Source: Acidimicrobiia bacterium
Lineage (GTDB): Bacteria > Actinomycetota > Acidimicrobiia > Acidimicrobiales > CAIXPF01
Reading direction: 5' to 3'
Length of the DNA stretch: 64,000 nt
NCBI GenBank assembly: GCA_947476745.1
Contig: CANJRG010000008.1
Span: 62,001-126,000 of the forward strand
The notes beneath the pieces were generated by a model. That model saw only the letters and a list, made by a program, of their open reading frames with translations. It was not told the origin of the DNA and did not search any database. Positions 24,811 to 32,370 of the stretch are shown one piece after another. Every line of letters starts with the position of its first letter. The stretch's first letter is position 1. Made by a program: the position numbers and the translations under genes.

Positions 24811-24943
24811 GCCCTCGTCGCCCGACGCCGTTCGGGCAGCCGGCGCCGGCCCTGCGGTAACGTGTCGGGGTTCACACACGACGCGTCCGGTCCCGGCCCG
24901 AGGGGATGGTCCGGTTCAGGACCAGGGGGAAGGAACGCTGGCC

Positions 24944-26818
24944 ATGTCGGCGATAACGATCGATCCCAAGACGGGACTGAAGATCTTCAACACCAAGGCC
25001 GGCAAGTCGTCGGTCCAGATCAGGGGCAAGGGTTACGCCGTCGTTACGGGCGAGGCGCTCACCACCCTGCCGGAGCAGCCCGTCGGTGCGGTGTTCAACG
25101 CCGAGGAGCAGGCCAAGTACCGCGAGTACAAGGAAGCCCGCCACGGCGCGGCGGACTACATGTCGATGGAAGGCGAGTTCTCGCGCTACCTCCAGGACGT
25201 GCACTCCAACGCGCCGGTCGAGCGCGAGGCCCTCACCGACGAGTGCGACATCCTCGTCGTCGGTGCCGGGTTCGCCGGTCTGCTGCTGTGGTACAAGCTC
25301 TCCAAGGCGGGCTTCAACGACGTGCGCTTCTGCGAGAAGGGCGGCGACGTCGGCGGCACCTGGTATTGGAACCGCTACCCGGGCATCGCCTGCGACGTCG
25401 AGTCCTACTCCTACTTCCCGCTGCTCGAGGAGATGGAGTACTTCCCGACGATGAAGTTCGCATCGGGCTTCGAGATCTTCGAGTACTGCCAAAGAATGGC
25501 CGAGAAGTTCCGCTTCTACGATCACTGCCTGTTCCACACCACGGTGACCAACACCGAGTGGAACGAGGAGTCGGGCCGCTGGACGGTGTTCACCGACCGG
25601 GGCGACGCCATGCGGTCGCGTTTCGTGATCCTGGCCAACGGCATCCTCACCACCCCGAAGCTCGCCCGCATCAAGGGCATGGAGACCTTCAAGGGTGAGT
25701 CGTTCCACACCTCACGCTGGGACTACAACGTCAGCCTCGAGGGCAAGCGTGTCGGCATCATCGGCACCGGCGCCACCGCCGTGCAGGTCATCCCCGAGAT
25801 CGCCAAAGTCGTGGGCCACCTCTACGTCTTCCAGCGCACGCCGTCCACCATCGACGTGCGCGACCAGCGGGCCACCAGCCCCGACGAGATCGAGAACTGG
25901 AAGCAGGAGCCGGGCTGGGCCCGGGCCCGCCGGGCCCGCTTCGCCCGCATCTCCCACCTGCGTACTGCGGTGAAGGCCAACGACGACTACATGTCGGGTG
26001 CGGTCGAGGACTTCCGGGCGCCGGGCCAGAAGATGACCCAGCGGCTCACGCCTGAGCAGTTCCTGCAGTCGCAGCTCGACGACAACTTCCGGATCATGGA
26101 GCAGATCCGGTCCCGCGTCGACGCCATCGTCACCGACCCCAAGACCGCCGAGTCGCTCAAGCCGTACTACCCCTACGGCTGCAAGCGACCGACGTTCCAC
26201 GACGAGTTCCTGCCCACCTTCAACCGGCCCAATGTGACCCTGGTGGACACCGCCCCGCTCGGCGTCACCGAGATCAACGAGCGCGGCGTGGTGCACAACG
26301 GCACCACCTACGAGATCGACGTGCTCATCTACGCCACCGGCTTCCAGTGGATGGCCACCTCGACGTTCAACATGATCAAGGGCCGGAGCGGCCGCACCCT
26401 CACCGAGAAGTGGCAGTCCGAAGGCACCAAGACCTTCCTCGGCCTGCACAGCAACGGCTTCCCGAACCTGTTCATCGTGACCGGCCCGCAGGGCGGCGGC
26501 GGCAGCTTCAACTTCACCGACGCCATCGACGACCACGGCAACTACCTCGTGTGGATGCTGACCACGATGCGCGAGCAGGGCCTCGACATCGTTGATGTCA
26601 AGCGTGAGCCCGAGGTCGACTACGCCCAGCACTGCGCCGAGGCCGATATCGCCACGGCGCCGTTGCGGGACTGCATCTCGTACTACAACGGACACGGCGA
26701 CGCCGAACCCGGCAGCCTCGCGTACTACGGCGGCCGGCGCTGGCACACGCTGCGTGAGCACGCCCAGGCCACGCTCGAGCCCTACGACTTCGGCCACCTC
26801 ACCGCCTCGGCCGGCTGA
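24944..26818 (+). CDS. Type I Baeyer-Villiger flavin monooxygenase
   Basis: 624 residues. The FAD Rossmann motif GAGFAG is at 107-112, GGTWYWNRYPG at 137-147, the BVMO fingerprint FKGESFHTSRWD at 249-260, and the NADPH motif GTGATA at 274-279. An N-terminal extension of about 100 residues precedes the first Rossmann fold, as in larger BVMOs acting on cyclic ketones or steroids. ATG 24944 has AAGGAA upstream; TAACGT near 24858 may be the -10 box, giving a leader of about 75 nt. A second BVMO lies at 39006. Confidence 0.92.
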   Translation: MSAITIDPKTGLKIFNTKAGKSSVQIRGKGYAVVTGEALTTLPEQPVGAVFNAEEQAKYREYKEARHGAADYMSMEGEFSRYLQDVHSNAPVEREALTDECDILVVGAGFAGLLLWYKLSKAGFNDVRFCEKGGDVGGTWYWNRYPGIACDVESYSYFPLLEEMEYFPTMKFASGFEIFEYCQRMAEKFRFYDHCLFHTTVTNTEWNEESGRWTVFTDRGDAMRSRFVILANGILTTPKLARIKGMETFKGESFHTSRWDYNVSLEGKRVGIIGTGATAVQVIPEIAKVVGHLYVFQRTPSTIDVRDQRATSPDEIENWKQEPGWARARRARFARISHLRTAVKANDDYMSGAVEDFRAPGQKMTQRLTPEQFLQSQLDDNFRIMEQIRSRVDAIVTDPKTAESLKPYYPYGCKRPTFHDEFLPTFNRPNVTLVDTAPLGVTEINERGVVHNGTTYEIDVLIYATGFQWMATSTFNMIKGRSGRTLTEKWQSEGTKTFLGLHSNGFPNLFIVTGPQGGGGSFNFTDAIDDHGNYLVWMLTTMREQGLDIVDVKREPEVDYAQHCAEADIATAPLRDCISYYNGHGDAEPGSLAYYGGRRWHTLREHAQATLEPYDFGHLTASAG

Positions 26819-26961
26819 CCGGCGAGCGAACCGGCAGGGTCGGCCGCACTGGCCGCACCCCGTCCGCACCGGTCCACGCTGATCCGGACCATCGGGCCCC
26901 TTCGCCACCACGCCGAGGGGGCCCGTCCGCGGCCGGCCACCAACCACCACGCCTACCGCCC

Positions 26962-27049
26962 CGCGACCCGCCCCGCGACCCGCCCGGCCTGACCCGCCCG
27001 GCCTGACCCGCCCGGCCCATGCGACCTGGGCCGGTCGGTCACGTTGACC
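26962..27049. terminator. GC repeat tract and hairpin between convergent genes
   Basis: Tandem GACCCGCCCGGCCT-type units (about 26962-27020) are followed by GGTCA-CGT-TGACC (27037-27049), a small perfect hairpin. Together they fill the 263-bp gap between the convergent BVMO and cytochrome genes. Nothing coding is recognisable. Confidence 0.5.
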
Positions 27050-27081
27050 GGGGAGACTGCGGGTGAACCCGGCAAGCGGCA

Positions 27082-27501
27082 TCAACCCTTGGCCGGGTTC
27101 AGCTCCTTGATGTACGCGACGATCTGGGCCACCTCGGCGTCGGTGAGCTTGTTGCGCGGCATGATCGTGCCGTAGCCCTTCACCTTCTGGCTCCACGGGT
27201 CCTTGATCGACTTGGTGAGGTAGGCCTCGTCTGCCACCACGACCGTGTCGTCGGCGAGGGTCACCTTGCTGCCGTACAGGCCCTTCCAAGTCGGGCCGGC
27301 GGCGTCGCGACCGTAGAAAACGTGGCAGGACGCGCACCCCTTGTTGACCGCGAGCTGCTTGCCCGCCTCAGCGGTGGCCGACAGCACCGGAGCGGTCTCG
27401 CTGCCACCGCTACCGCCCGAACAGGCAACGAGCAGTGCGACGAATACCACGGCGCCCACCCCGGCCCAGCCTCGAACGGTCCCTCGGTCGCGACGTTGCA
27501 T
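27082..27501 (-). CDS. Lipoprotein c-type cytochrome
   Basis: 139 residues. A signal peptide ends in the lipobox LVAC with C27 as the lipidated cysteine. A class I cytochrome c domain follows: CASCH at 56-60 binds haem and M114 in GTIMPRN is the likely axial ligand. Related domains occur fused to cytochrome oxidase subunit II. It probably sits on the outer face of the membrane and carries electrons to a terminal oxidase; no oxidase genes are nearby. ATG 27501 is chosen because the longer open frame adds about 120 residues before the signal peptide. Confidence 0.9.
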   Translation of the reverse strand: MQRRDRGTVRGWAGVGAVVFVALLVACSGGSGGSETAPVLSATAEAGKQLAVNKGCASCHVFYGRDAAGPTWKGLYGSKVTLADDTVVVADEAYLTKSIKDPWSQKVKGYGTIMPRNKLTDAEVAQIVAYIKELNPAKG

Positions 27502-27916
27502 GGTCCGATTCCTAGCAGCCCGGCAACGGATCTCGGCTGCGCTCGACATGTGATTCCCGACACCGAACGGGCCCTGCCGCTCGCGCCTTCCGGCTACCGG
27601 AGAGTTTGGAGAATACCGTGGCGATTCTTTCCGCGACCCCATCAGGAAGGACCCAGAATCATCGACGCGGGGTGTCTCCACCACCACGTTACGTCGAGAT
27701 TTCGCTTCAATACCAAGAGGTATGTTTCCCAAAACCGCCACGGTCCTCACCGCGAGGTACTGGCGCGCCATCGAGTCCCGGGGTCCCGAACCGCATGACC
27801 ACGATCCACGTCTGGAACGGGCCGGGCCCGAATGAGCACCGAGGTTCCGATTCCTACCGCCGCGGCCCATGCCGCCACGCGATCGTGTGGAGACGAACCT
27901 GCGGCTTGCGGAACGT
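27502..27916. other. 415-bp intergenic region, AT-richer, with small inverted repeat
   Basis: No convincing gene is seen. The stretch about 27600-27740 is clearly AT-richer than its surroundings. It contains ATACC-AAGA-GGTAT (27710-27723), a short palindrome of operator form. It probably holds the cytochrome promoter on the minus strand. A minus-strand frame stays open through it and joins the cytochrome gene, but its sequence matches nothing I recognise. Confidence 0.5.
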
Positions 27917-28477
27917 TCAGCTCGGCCAGCCGGGCACGCCGGCGTCGAGCTGCACCCCGGCCGAGTTCAGGAAGCCCGACACCATCCGGTAGAAGCCGGC
28001 CGTCACCACCAACTCGACCAACTGACGCTCGTCCCAGCGGGTCGCCAGCGCCGACCAGGTGACGTCGCTCACACAGTCGTCCCGGCACAGGTCGTCGGCG
28101 AGGTCGACCAGGGCCCGGTCGTCCGCGCTCCAGGCGAAGGAGTCGGCCTCCGCGGTCAGACCGGCGATCTCCGCATCGGACAGGCCGGACTGCTGGCCGA
28201 TGAGGGTGTGCTGGCCGAACTCGTACACCGAGCGGCAGTTCGATCCGACCCGGAGGATCACGATCTCGCGCTCACGGTCGGGGACCGAGGTGCGGAACAG
28301 CAACGTCCCGCCCATCTGCGAGAACCGCTTGAGCACGTTCGGGGCGTGGGCCAGGGTGCGGAGGATGTTGATCGGTTCGCCCGTTCCCCGGACCGAGGTG
28401 AGCTCGCGGAGCTCCTCGGGCACATCGGCGATCGGCTGGATACGGGCCTCGGTGGGACGAACGCGGTCGGCTGCCAT
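27917..28477 (-). CDS. Carboxymuconolactone decarboxylase / AhpD-like family protein
   Basis: 186 residues. REREIVILRVGSNCRSVYEFGQHT is the core CMD helix pair; the cysteine and histidine are kept, but the second cysteine of the AhpD CxxC is valine. It therefore belongs to the non-peroxidase CMD subgroup, whose members are often of unknown function or gamma-carboxymuconolactone-decarboxylase-like. ATG 28477 lies 6 nt after TAGGTT, a model leaderless start. It is divergent from a broken amidotransferase gene. Confidence 0.85.
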   Translation of the reverse strand: MAADRVRPTEARIQPIADVPEELRELTSVRGTGEPINILRTLAHAPNVLKRFSQMGGTLLFRTSVPDREREIVILRVGSNCRSVYEFGQHTLIGQQSGLSDAEIAGLTAEADSFAWSADDRALVDLADDLCRDDCVSDVTWSALATRWDERQLVELVVTAGFYRMVSGFLNSAGVQLDAGVPGWPS

Positions 28478-28615
28478 CGCCGGAACCTAGCCGCATCCGA
28501 CGTCGCACGGGTCCGGCGATTCGACGACGATTCGCCCGCACCGACCGCGACAGTCGACCCACCGCGACAGCCCGACCGACCGGCTGCGACACACAGACCG
28601 ACGCCGTCCGCCGGA

Positions 28616-29247
28616 GCGGCCGAACTGCTCGCCCGCCTCGACGGCCTGGTCCTCAACGGCGGCAGCGACGTCGACCCGGCGTGCTACGGACAGGTCCGGG
28701 TCCACGCAGGTACCGGTGGCGAGCTCGACCCCGCGCGCGATCGTTTCGAGTTGGCACTGGCTCGTCGGGCCATCGCCACCGACCTGCCGACCCTGGCCAT
28801 CTGCCGTGGTTTGCAGGTCGTCAACGTGGCCTGCGGATCCACGCTGATCCAACATCTCGCCGACCACGCCGACGCACCGTCGAACCAATCCGCCGACAAC
28901 CACCCGGCGAGCCATGACAGCCGGGCCAGACCCGACAACCCAGCCGACCCCGACCCCGACAACCCAGCCGACCCCGACCCCAGCGATCGGGCCGACCCCG
29001 GCTGCTTGAGCGCCATCCCGACCTCGCCGAGGTGAACTCGCTCCACCACCAGGCCGTCGACCGGCCCGGAACGGGTCTCCGCGTCGTGGCCACCGCTCCC
29101 GACGGTGTCGTCGAGGCCACCGAGCACGAGCACGCACCCCGGCTGGTGGCGGTGCAGTGGCACCCCGAGATGCTCCCCGGTCGCCCCGAGCACGCAGCGC
29201 TGTTCGCCCGGCTGGTCGCCGACGCCACCGCCTACTGGCAGCGCTGA
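28616..29247 (+). pseudogene. Broken class I glutamine amidotransferase (peptidase C26, PuuD-like)
   Basis: Two frames together make most of a gamma-glutamyl-GABA-hydrolase-type protein. Frame 1 gives ELLARLDGLVLNGGSDVDPACYG and AICRGLQVVNVACGSTLIQHL with the nucleophilic cysteine, then runs into a repeat and stops at 29035. Frame 2 (from about 29010) gives EVNSLHHQAVDRPGTGL and AVQWHPEM with the catalytic His-Glu. The N-terminal 60 or so residues are missing or unrecognisable. A 24-bp duplication (28931-28978) lies near the frame change. Either a dead gene or a sequencing error in the repeat would explain it. Confidence 0.75.
28931..28978 (+). repeat. 24-bp tandem duplication in amidotransferase remnant
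   Basis: Two exact copies of a 24-bp unit beginning CCCGACAACCCAGCC lie just before the frame switch of the amidotransferase pseudogene. The unit length keeps the frame, so the duplication alone does not cause the shift. Confidence 0.85.
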
Positions 29248-29371
29248 CCCGTGCCACCGGCCCGAACCCACCGGGCCCAACCCACCGGCCCGAACCCACC
29301 GGCCCGGTTCTGTCCGACCGGCCGCTGGCACCAGCGCCCGGCACGACCCTCGCCGTGCCGGGAGCTCGCGG

Positions 29372-29773
29372 CTACTCCTGGACGAGCTCGATGAGCGTGC
29401 CGAAGCTGCCCTTGGGGTGCATGAAGGCCACGGTGGTACCCCGCGAGCCAGGGCGGGGGGCCTTGTCGATGGCGGTCGCACCGGCCTCGAGCATGGCGGC
29501 GAGCGCGGCGCCGCAGTCGCTGACCCGGTAGCCGATGTGGTGCAGACCCTCGCCCCGCTTCTCGATGGCCTTGGCCACCGGCGAGTCGTCACGGGTGGGG
29601 GTCAACAGCTGGATGTAGCTCTCGGCCACCTTCAGCAGCGCCTCCTCGACCCCGTCGGACTCGACCACCTCGCGATGGTCGACGGTCGCACCGAATGCCC
29701 GTTGGTAGTAGTCGATGGCCGCCTCGAGGTCGCGAACAGCGATGGCCACATGGTCGATCTCGGTGAGCAACAT
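29372..29773 (-). CDS. mce: Methylmalonyl-CoA/ethylmalonyl-CoA epimerase
   Basis: 133 residues of the vicinal oxygen chelate fold. The four metal ligands expected for the family are in place: H8 (IDHVAIAV), Q55 (YIQLL), H79 (GLHHIGYRV) and E129 (TLIELVQE). It racemises 2-methylmalonyl-CoA and often also ethylmalonyl-CoA. It lies 28 nt after the crotonyl-CoA carboxylase/reductase gene, on the same strand, which fits the ethylmalonyl-CoA pathway. ATG 29773 or 29782 are both possible starts; neither has a strong ribosome site. Confidence 0.92.
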   Translation of the reverse strand: MLLTEIDHVAIAVRDLEAAIDYYQRAFGATVDHREVVESDGVEEALLKVAESYIQLLTPTRDDSPVAKAIEKRGEGLHHIGYRVSDCGAALAAMLEAGATAIDKAPRPGSRGTTVAFMHPKGSFGTLIELVQE

Positions 29774-29801
29774 GGCAGCCATTGTCGCGTACCGGCCGCG
29801 T

Positions 29802-31136
29802 TCAGCCGCGTTCGAAGGCCCGGATCCGGTCCTCGCCGATGCCAGCCCGCAGCTCGAGATCCTCGATGCCGAGGTCGCGCCTCGGCGCGAGGCAGAGCAC
29901 CCCGAGCTTGCCCTCGTGCTGGTTGTGATGCACCTGGTTGGCCGCCTCGGCGACCTCGGTCAACGGCACGCACGCCGACAGCACCGGCTGCACCGCGCCC
30001 TTGCTGATCAGGCGGTTCATCTCCCATGCCTCCTGGTAGTTGGCGAAGTGGGAGGCGACGATCCGCTTCAGCTTCATCCACAGGTGCCGGTTGTCGAACT
30101 CGACCATGTAGCCGCTGGTCGCCGCGCAGGTGACCACGGTCCCACCCCGCTTGGCGACGAACACCGAGGCGCCCATAGTCGACCGTCCCGGGTGCTCGAA
30201 GACGATGTCGGGGTCCTCTCCCACGAGCTGGCGCACCTTCTTGCCCAGCCGACGCCACTCGGCCTCGTCCTGGGTGTGCTCGTCGGACCAGAACCGGTAC
30301 CCCTCCGCAGCCCGGTCGATGACCGCGTCGCAGCCCATCGCCCGCAGTAACTCGGCCCGCCGGGGCGAGCTGACCACGCCGATCGGGGTGGCCCCGCCGT
30401 TGAGCACCAACTGCACGGCATAGGCGCCGATGCCGCCGGTGGCCCCCCACACCAGCACGTTGTCACCCTGCTTCATGCGGGCGCCGTGGCGGCCGACGAG
30501 CATGCGGTACGAGGTGGACGCGCACAGCCCGCTCACCGCCGCCTCCTCCCAGGAGAGGTGCGCCGCCTTGGGCATCAGCTGGTTGGCCTTGACCACCGTG
30601 AGGTCGGCCAGGCCCCCGTAGTTGGTCTCGAAACCCCAGATCCGCTGGTTGGCCGACAACATCGAGTCGTCATGGGCCGACGGGTCCTGGTCGTCGACGT
30701 AGTTGCAGTGCACGACGACCTTGTCGCCGACCTTCCAGTTCCGCACCGCCGAACCGGCCCGCACCACCACACCCGAGGCGTCCGACCCGACGACGTGGAA
30801 GGGCTGGTCGTGGCGTGCCCCCCAGATGCTCTCCTTGCCCAGGCGGGAAAGGAACCCGAAGGTCGGCAGAGGCTCGAAGATCGACGTCCACACCGTGTTG
30901 AAGTTGATCGAACTGGCCATCACCGCCAGTACGACCTCGTCGGGCGCAATCTCCGGGGTGGCTACCTCGCCGATGTGCAGCGACTTGCGGGGGTCCTTGT
31001 CGGCGGAGTCCATACCCTCGAACATCCCGATGTCCTCCTTGCGCACGAAGGCGGCGCGGAAGCTCTCGGGCAGGGGGATGGAGGACAGATCCTCGCCGGA
31101 AGCACCGGCCAGGATGGCGTCGAGGAGCGCTTGCAT
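29802..31136 (-). CDS. ccr: Crotonyl-CoA carboxylase/reductase
   Basis: 444 residues of the MDR superfamily. The enzyme reductively carboxylates crotonyl-CoA to ethylmalonyl-CoA with NADPH and CO2. The CO2-binding residues known for the family are present: asparagine in SINFNTVW (about N80), F169-E170 in WGFETNYGG, and H363 in VASHFANYQE. GATGGIGAYAVQL is the nucleotide-binding motif. ATG 31136 lies 8 nt after TACCCT, so the message is nearly leaderless. A perfect GGGTAA-AG-TTACCC palindrome lies upstream. Co-located with mce, it indicates C2-unit assimilation or extender-unit supply. Confidence 0.95.
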   Translation of the reverse strand: MQALLDAILAGASGEDLSSIPLPESFRAAFVRKEDIGMFEGMDSADKDPRKSLHIGEVATPEIAPDEVVLAVMASSINFNTVWTSIFEPLPTFGFLSRLGKESIWGARHDQPFHVVGSDASGVVVRAGSAVRNWKVGDKVVVHCNYVDDQDPSAHDDSMLSANQRIWGFETNYGGLADLTVVKANQLMPKAAHLSWEEAAVSGLCASTSYRMLVGRHGARMKQGDNVLVWGATGGIGAYAVQLVLNGGATPIGVVSSPRRAELLRAMGCDAVIDRAAEGYRFWSDEHTQDEAEWRRLGKKVRQLVGEDPDIVFEHPGRSTMGASVFVAKRGGTVVTCAATSGYMVEFDNRHLWMKLKRIVASHFANYQEAWEMNRLISKGAVQPVLSACVPLTEVAEAANQVHHNQHEGKLGVLCLAPRRDLGIEDLELRAGIGEDRIRAFERG

Positions 31137-31144
31137 GGTGCCCG

Positions 31145-31187
31145 AGGGTACCCAGAAGTGGTGAACTCGGACAGGGTAAAGTTACCC
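31145..31187 (-). promoter_or_regulatory. ccr promoter with palindromic operator
   Basis: TACCCT (plus positions 31145-31150) is the likely -10 box of ccr. The 14-bp palindrome GGGTAAAGTTACCC (31174-31187) lies just upstream of the -35 position, about 37-50 bp before the presumed start site. Such placement suits a dimeric regulator. Confidence 0.6.
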
Positions 31188-31278
31188 ATCGGTAGTCCCA
31201 TCACCCCTGCCGGTCCCGTGTGGGAGCTTCCCGCTGCGCCCCATGCGCGCCGGCGCCGGCGCCGGCCCTCCGACCCGG

Positions 31279-31902
31279 TCAGGCGCCGAGGGGTCGACGG
31301 CCCTCGAGGGCCCGCCCCAGGGTGAGCTCGTCGGCGTACTCGAGATCGCTGCCCACCGGCAGACCCGAGGCGAGGCGGGTCACGACGATGTCGACGTCGG
31401 CCAGCAGGCGCACCAGGTACAGCGCAGTGGCGTCGCCCTCGAGGTTGGGGTTGGTGCACACGATGAGCTCGGTGACCGGTTCCTCCCCGAGGCGGTGCAG
31501 CAACTCCCGGACCCGCAATTGCTCGGGGCCGATGCCCTCGAGGTGGTTGATCGTCCCGCCGAGGACGTGATAGCGGCCCTTGAACTCGCCGGTCCGCTCG
31601 ACCGCAACGAGGTCCCGGGCCTCCTCCACCACGCACAGCATGTGAGGGTCACGACGAGGGTCGCTGCAGATGCCGCACTGCGTGATGGCCTCCGGCCGGG
31701 CCTCCGCCACGTTGAAACAACGGGAGCACACCGTGATGCGAGCCTTCATGTCGGTGACAGCGCGCGCCAGCCGGCCGGCCTCCCGGTCCGACACCTTGAG
31801 CAGATGGAAGGCAATGCGCTGGGCCGACTTCGGGCCGATGCCCGGGAGCCGGCCCAACTCCTCGATCAGGTCGGTGACCGGCCCGGGGAACAGCGTCGTC
31901 AC
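31279..31902 (-). CDS. recR: Recombination protein RecR
   Basis: 207 residues. The helix-hairpin-helix [19 protein letters not shown] opens the protein. The four-cysteine zinc motif ([10 protein letters not shown] through QCGIC) and the Toprim domain ([13 protein letters not shown] to [16 protein letters not shown]-type motif) follow. It works with RecF/RecO in gap repair. The start is GTG 31902, overlapping the ybaB stop as GTGA, so translation is coupled. Gene order dnaX-ybaB-recR is widespread in bacteria. Confidence 0.96.
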   Translation of the reverse strand: MTTLFPGPVTDLIEELGRLPGIGPKSAQRIAFHLLKVSDREAGRLARAVTDMKARITVCSRCFNVAEARPEAITQCGICSDPRRDPHMLCVVEEARDLVAVERTGEFKGRYHVLGGTINHLEGIGPEQLRVRELLHRLGEEPVTELIVCTNPNLEGDATALYLVRLLADVDIVVTRLASGLPVGSDLEYADELTLGRALEGRRPLGA

Positions 31903-32288
31903 GGCGTACCGAGACCCCCGGCCCCGGGGCCGAGCCCGCCGAGCAGGCCACCGAGCCCGCCGAGGTCGAGTCCTCCCACGGCCCCGCTCTGCAGGGCCTG
32001 GACCTTGGTCATGGCGTCGTGCAGCGCCGCCAGCATCAGGTCCTCGAGCATGCCGATGTCAGACGGGTCGACCGCCTCGGCGCTGAGACGGACCCCGGTG
32101 AACACCCCGCCCCCGGTGACGGAGATCTCCACCGCCCCACCGCCGGAGCTGCCGACCACCTCGGCCTCCGCCGCGGCCTGCTGGGCCGCCATCATCTCGC
32201 TGGCCATCCCGAACAGCGAGCCGAGGTCGAGCCCACCGGTCATGGCTGCGGCCTGCAACTCGTCGCTCGCCTCGTCATCGTTCACCAC
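31899..32288 (-). CDS. YbaB/EbfC family nucleoid-associated protein
   Basis: 129 residues. The core [26 protein letters not shown] and [19 protein letters not shown] match the family's DNA-binding dimer. The tail is glycine/leucine-rich ([14 protein letters not shown]), which is longer than usual. GTG 32288 or 32285 both follow GAGGAG. It lies between dnaX and recR, overlapping recR by 4 bp. Confidence 0.93.
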   Translation of the reverse strand: MVNDDEASDELQAAAMTGGLDLGSLFGMASEMMAAQQAAAEAEVVGSSGGGAVEISVTGGGVFTGVRLSAEAVDPSDIGMLEDLMLAALHDAMTKVQALQSGAVGGLDLGGLGGLLGGLGPGAGGLGTP

Positions 32289-32370
32289 GTTGCTCCTCGT
32301 ATCCCGCTCGTCGTTGGTTGGGTTGTCCGTTTGTTCTGTCCGGCTCGGCCCGTGCGTTCGCCCGGTGCGC

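Noticed and set aside
31137-31278. Considered a riboswitch upstream of ccr/mce (for example cobalamin)
   Set aside because: The proposed start of transcription leaves no leader to hold a riboswitch, and no B12-box-like sequence is seen.
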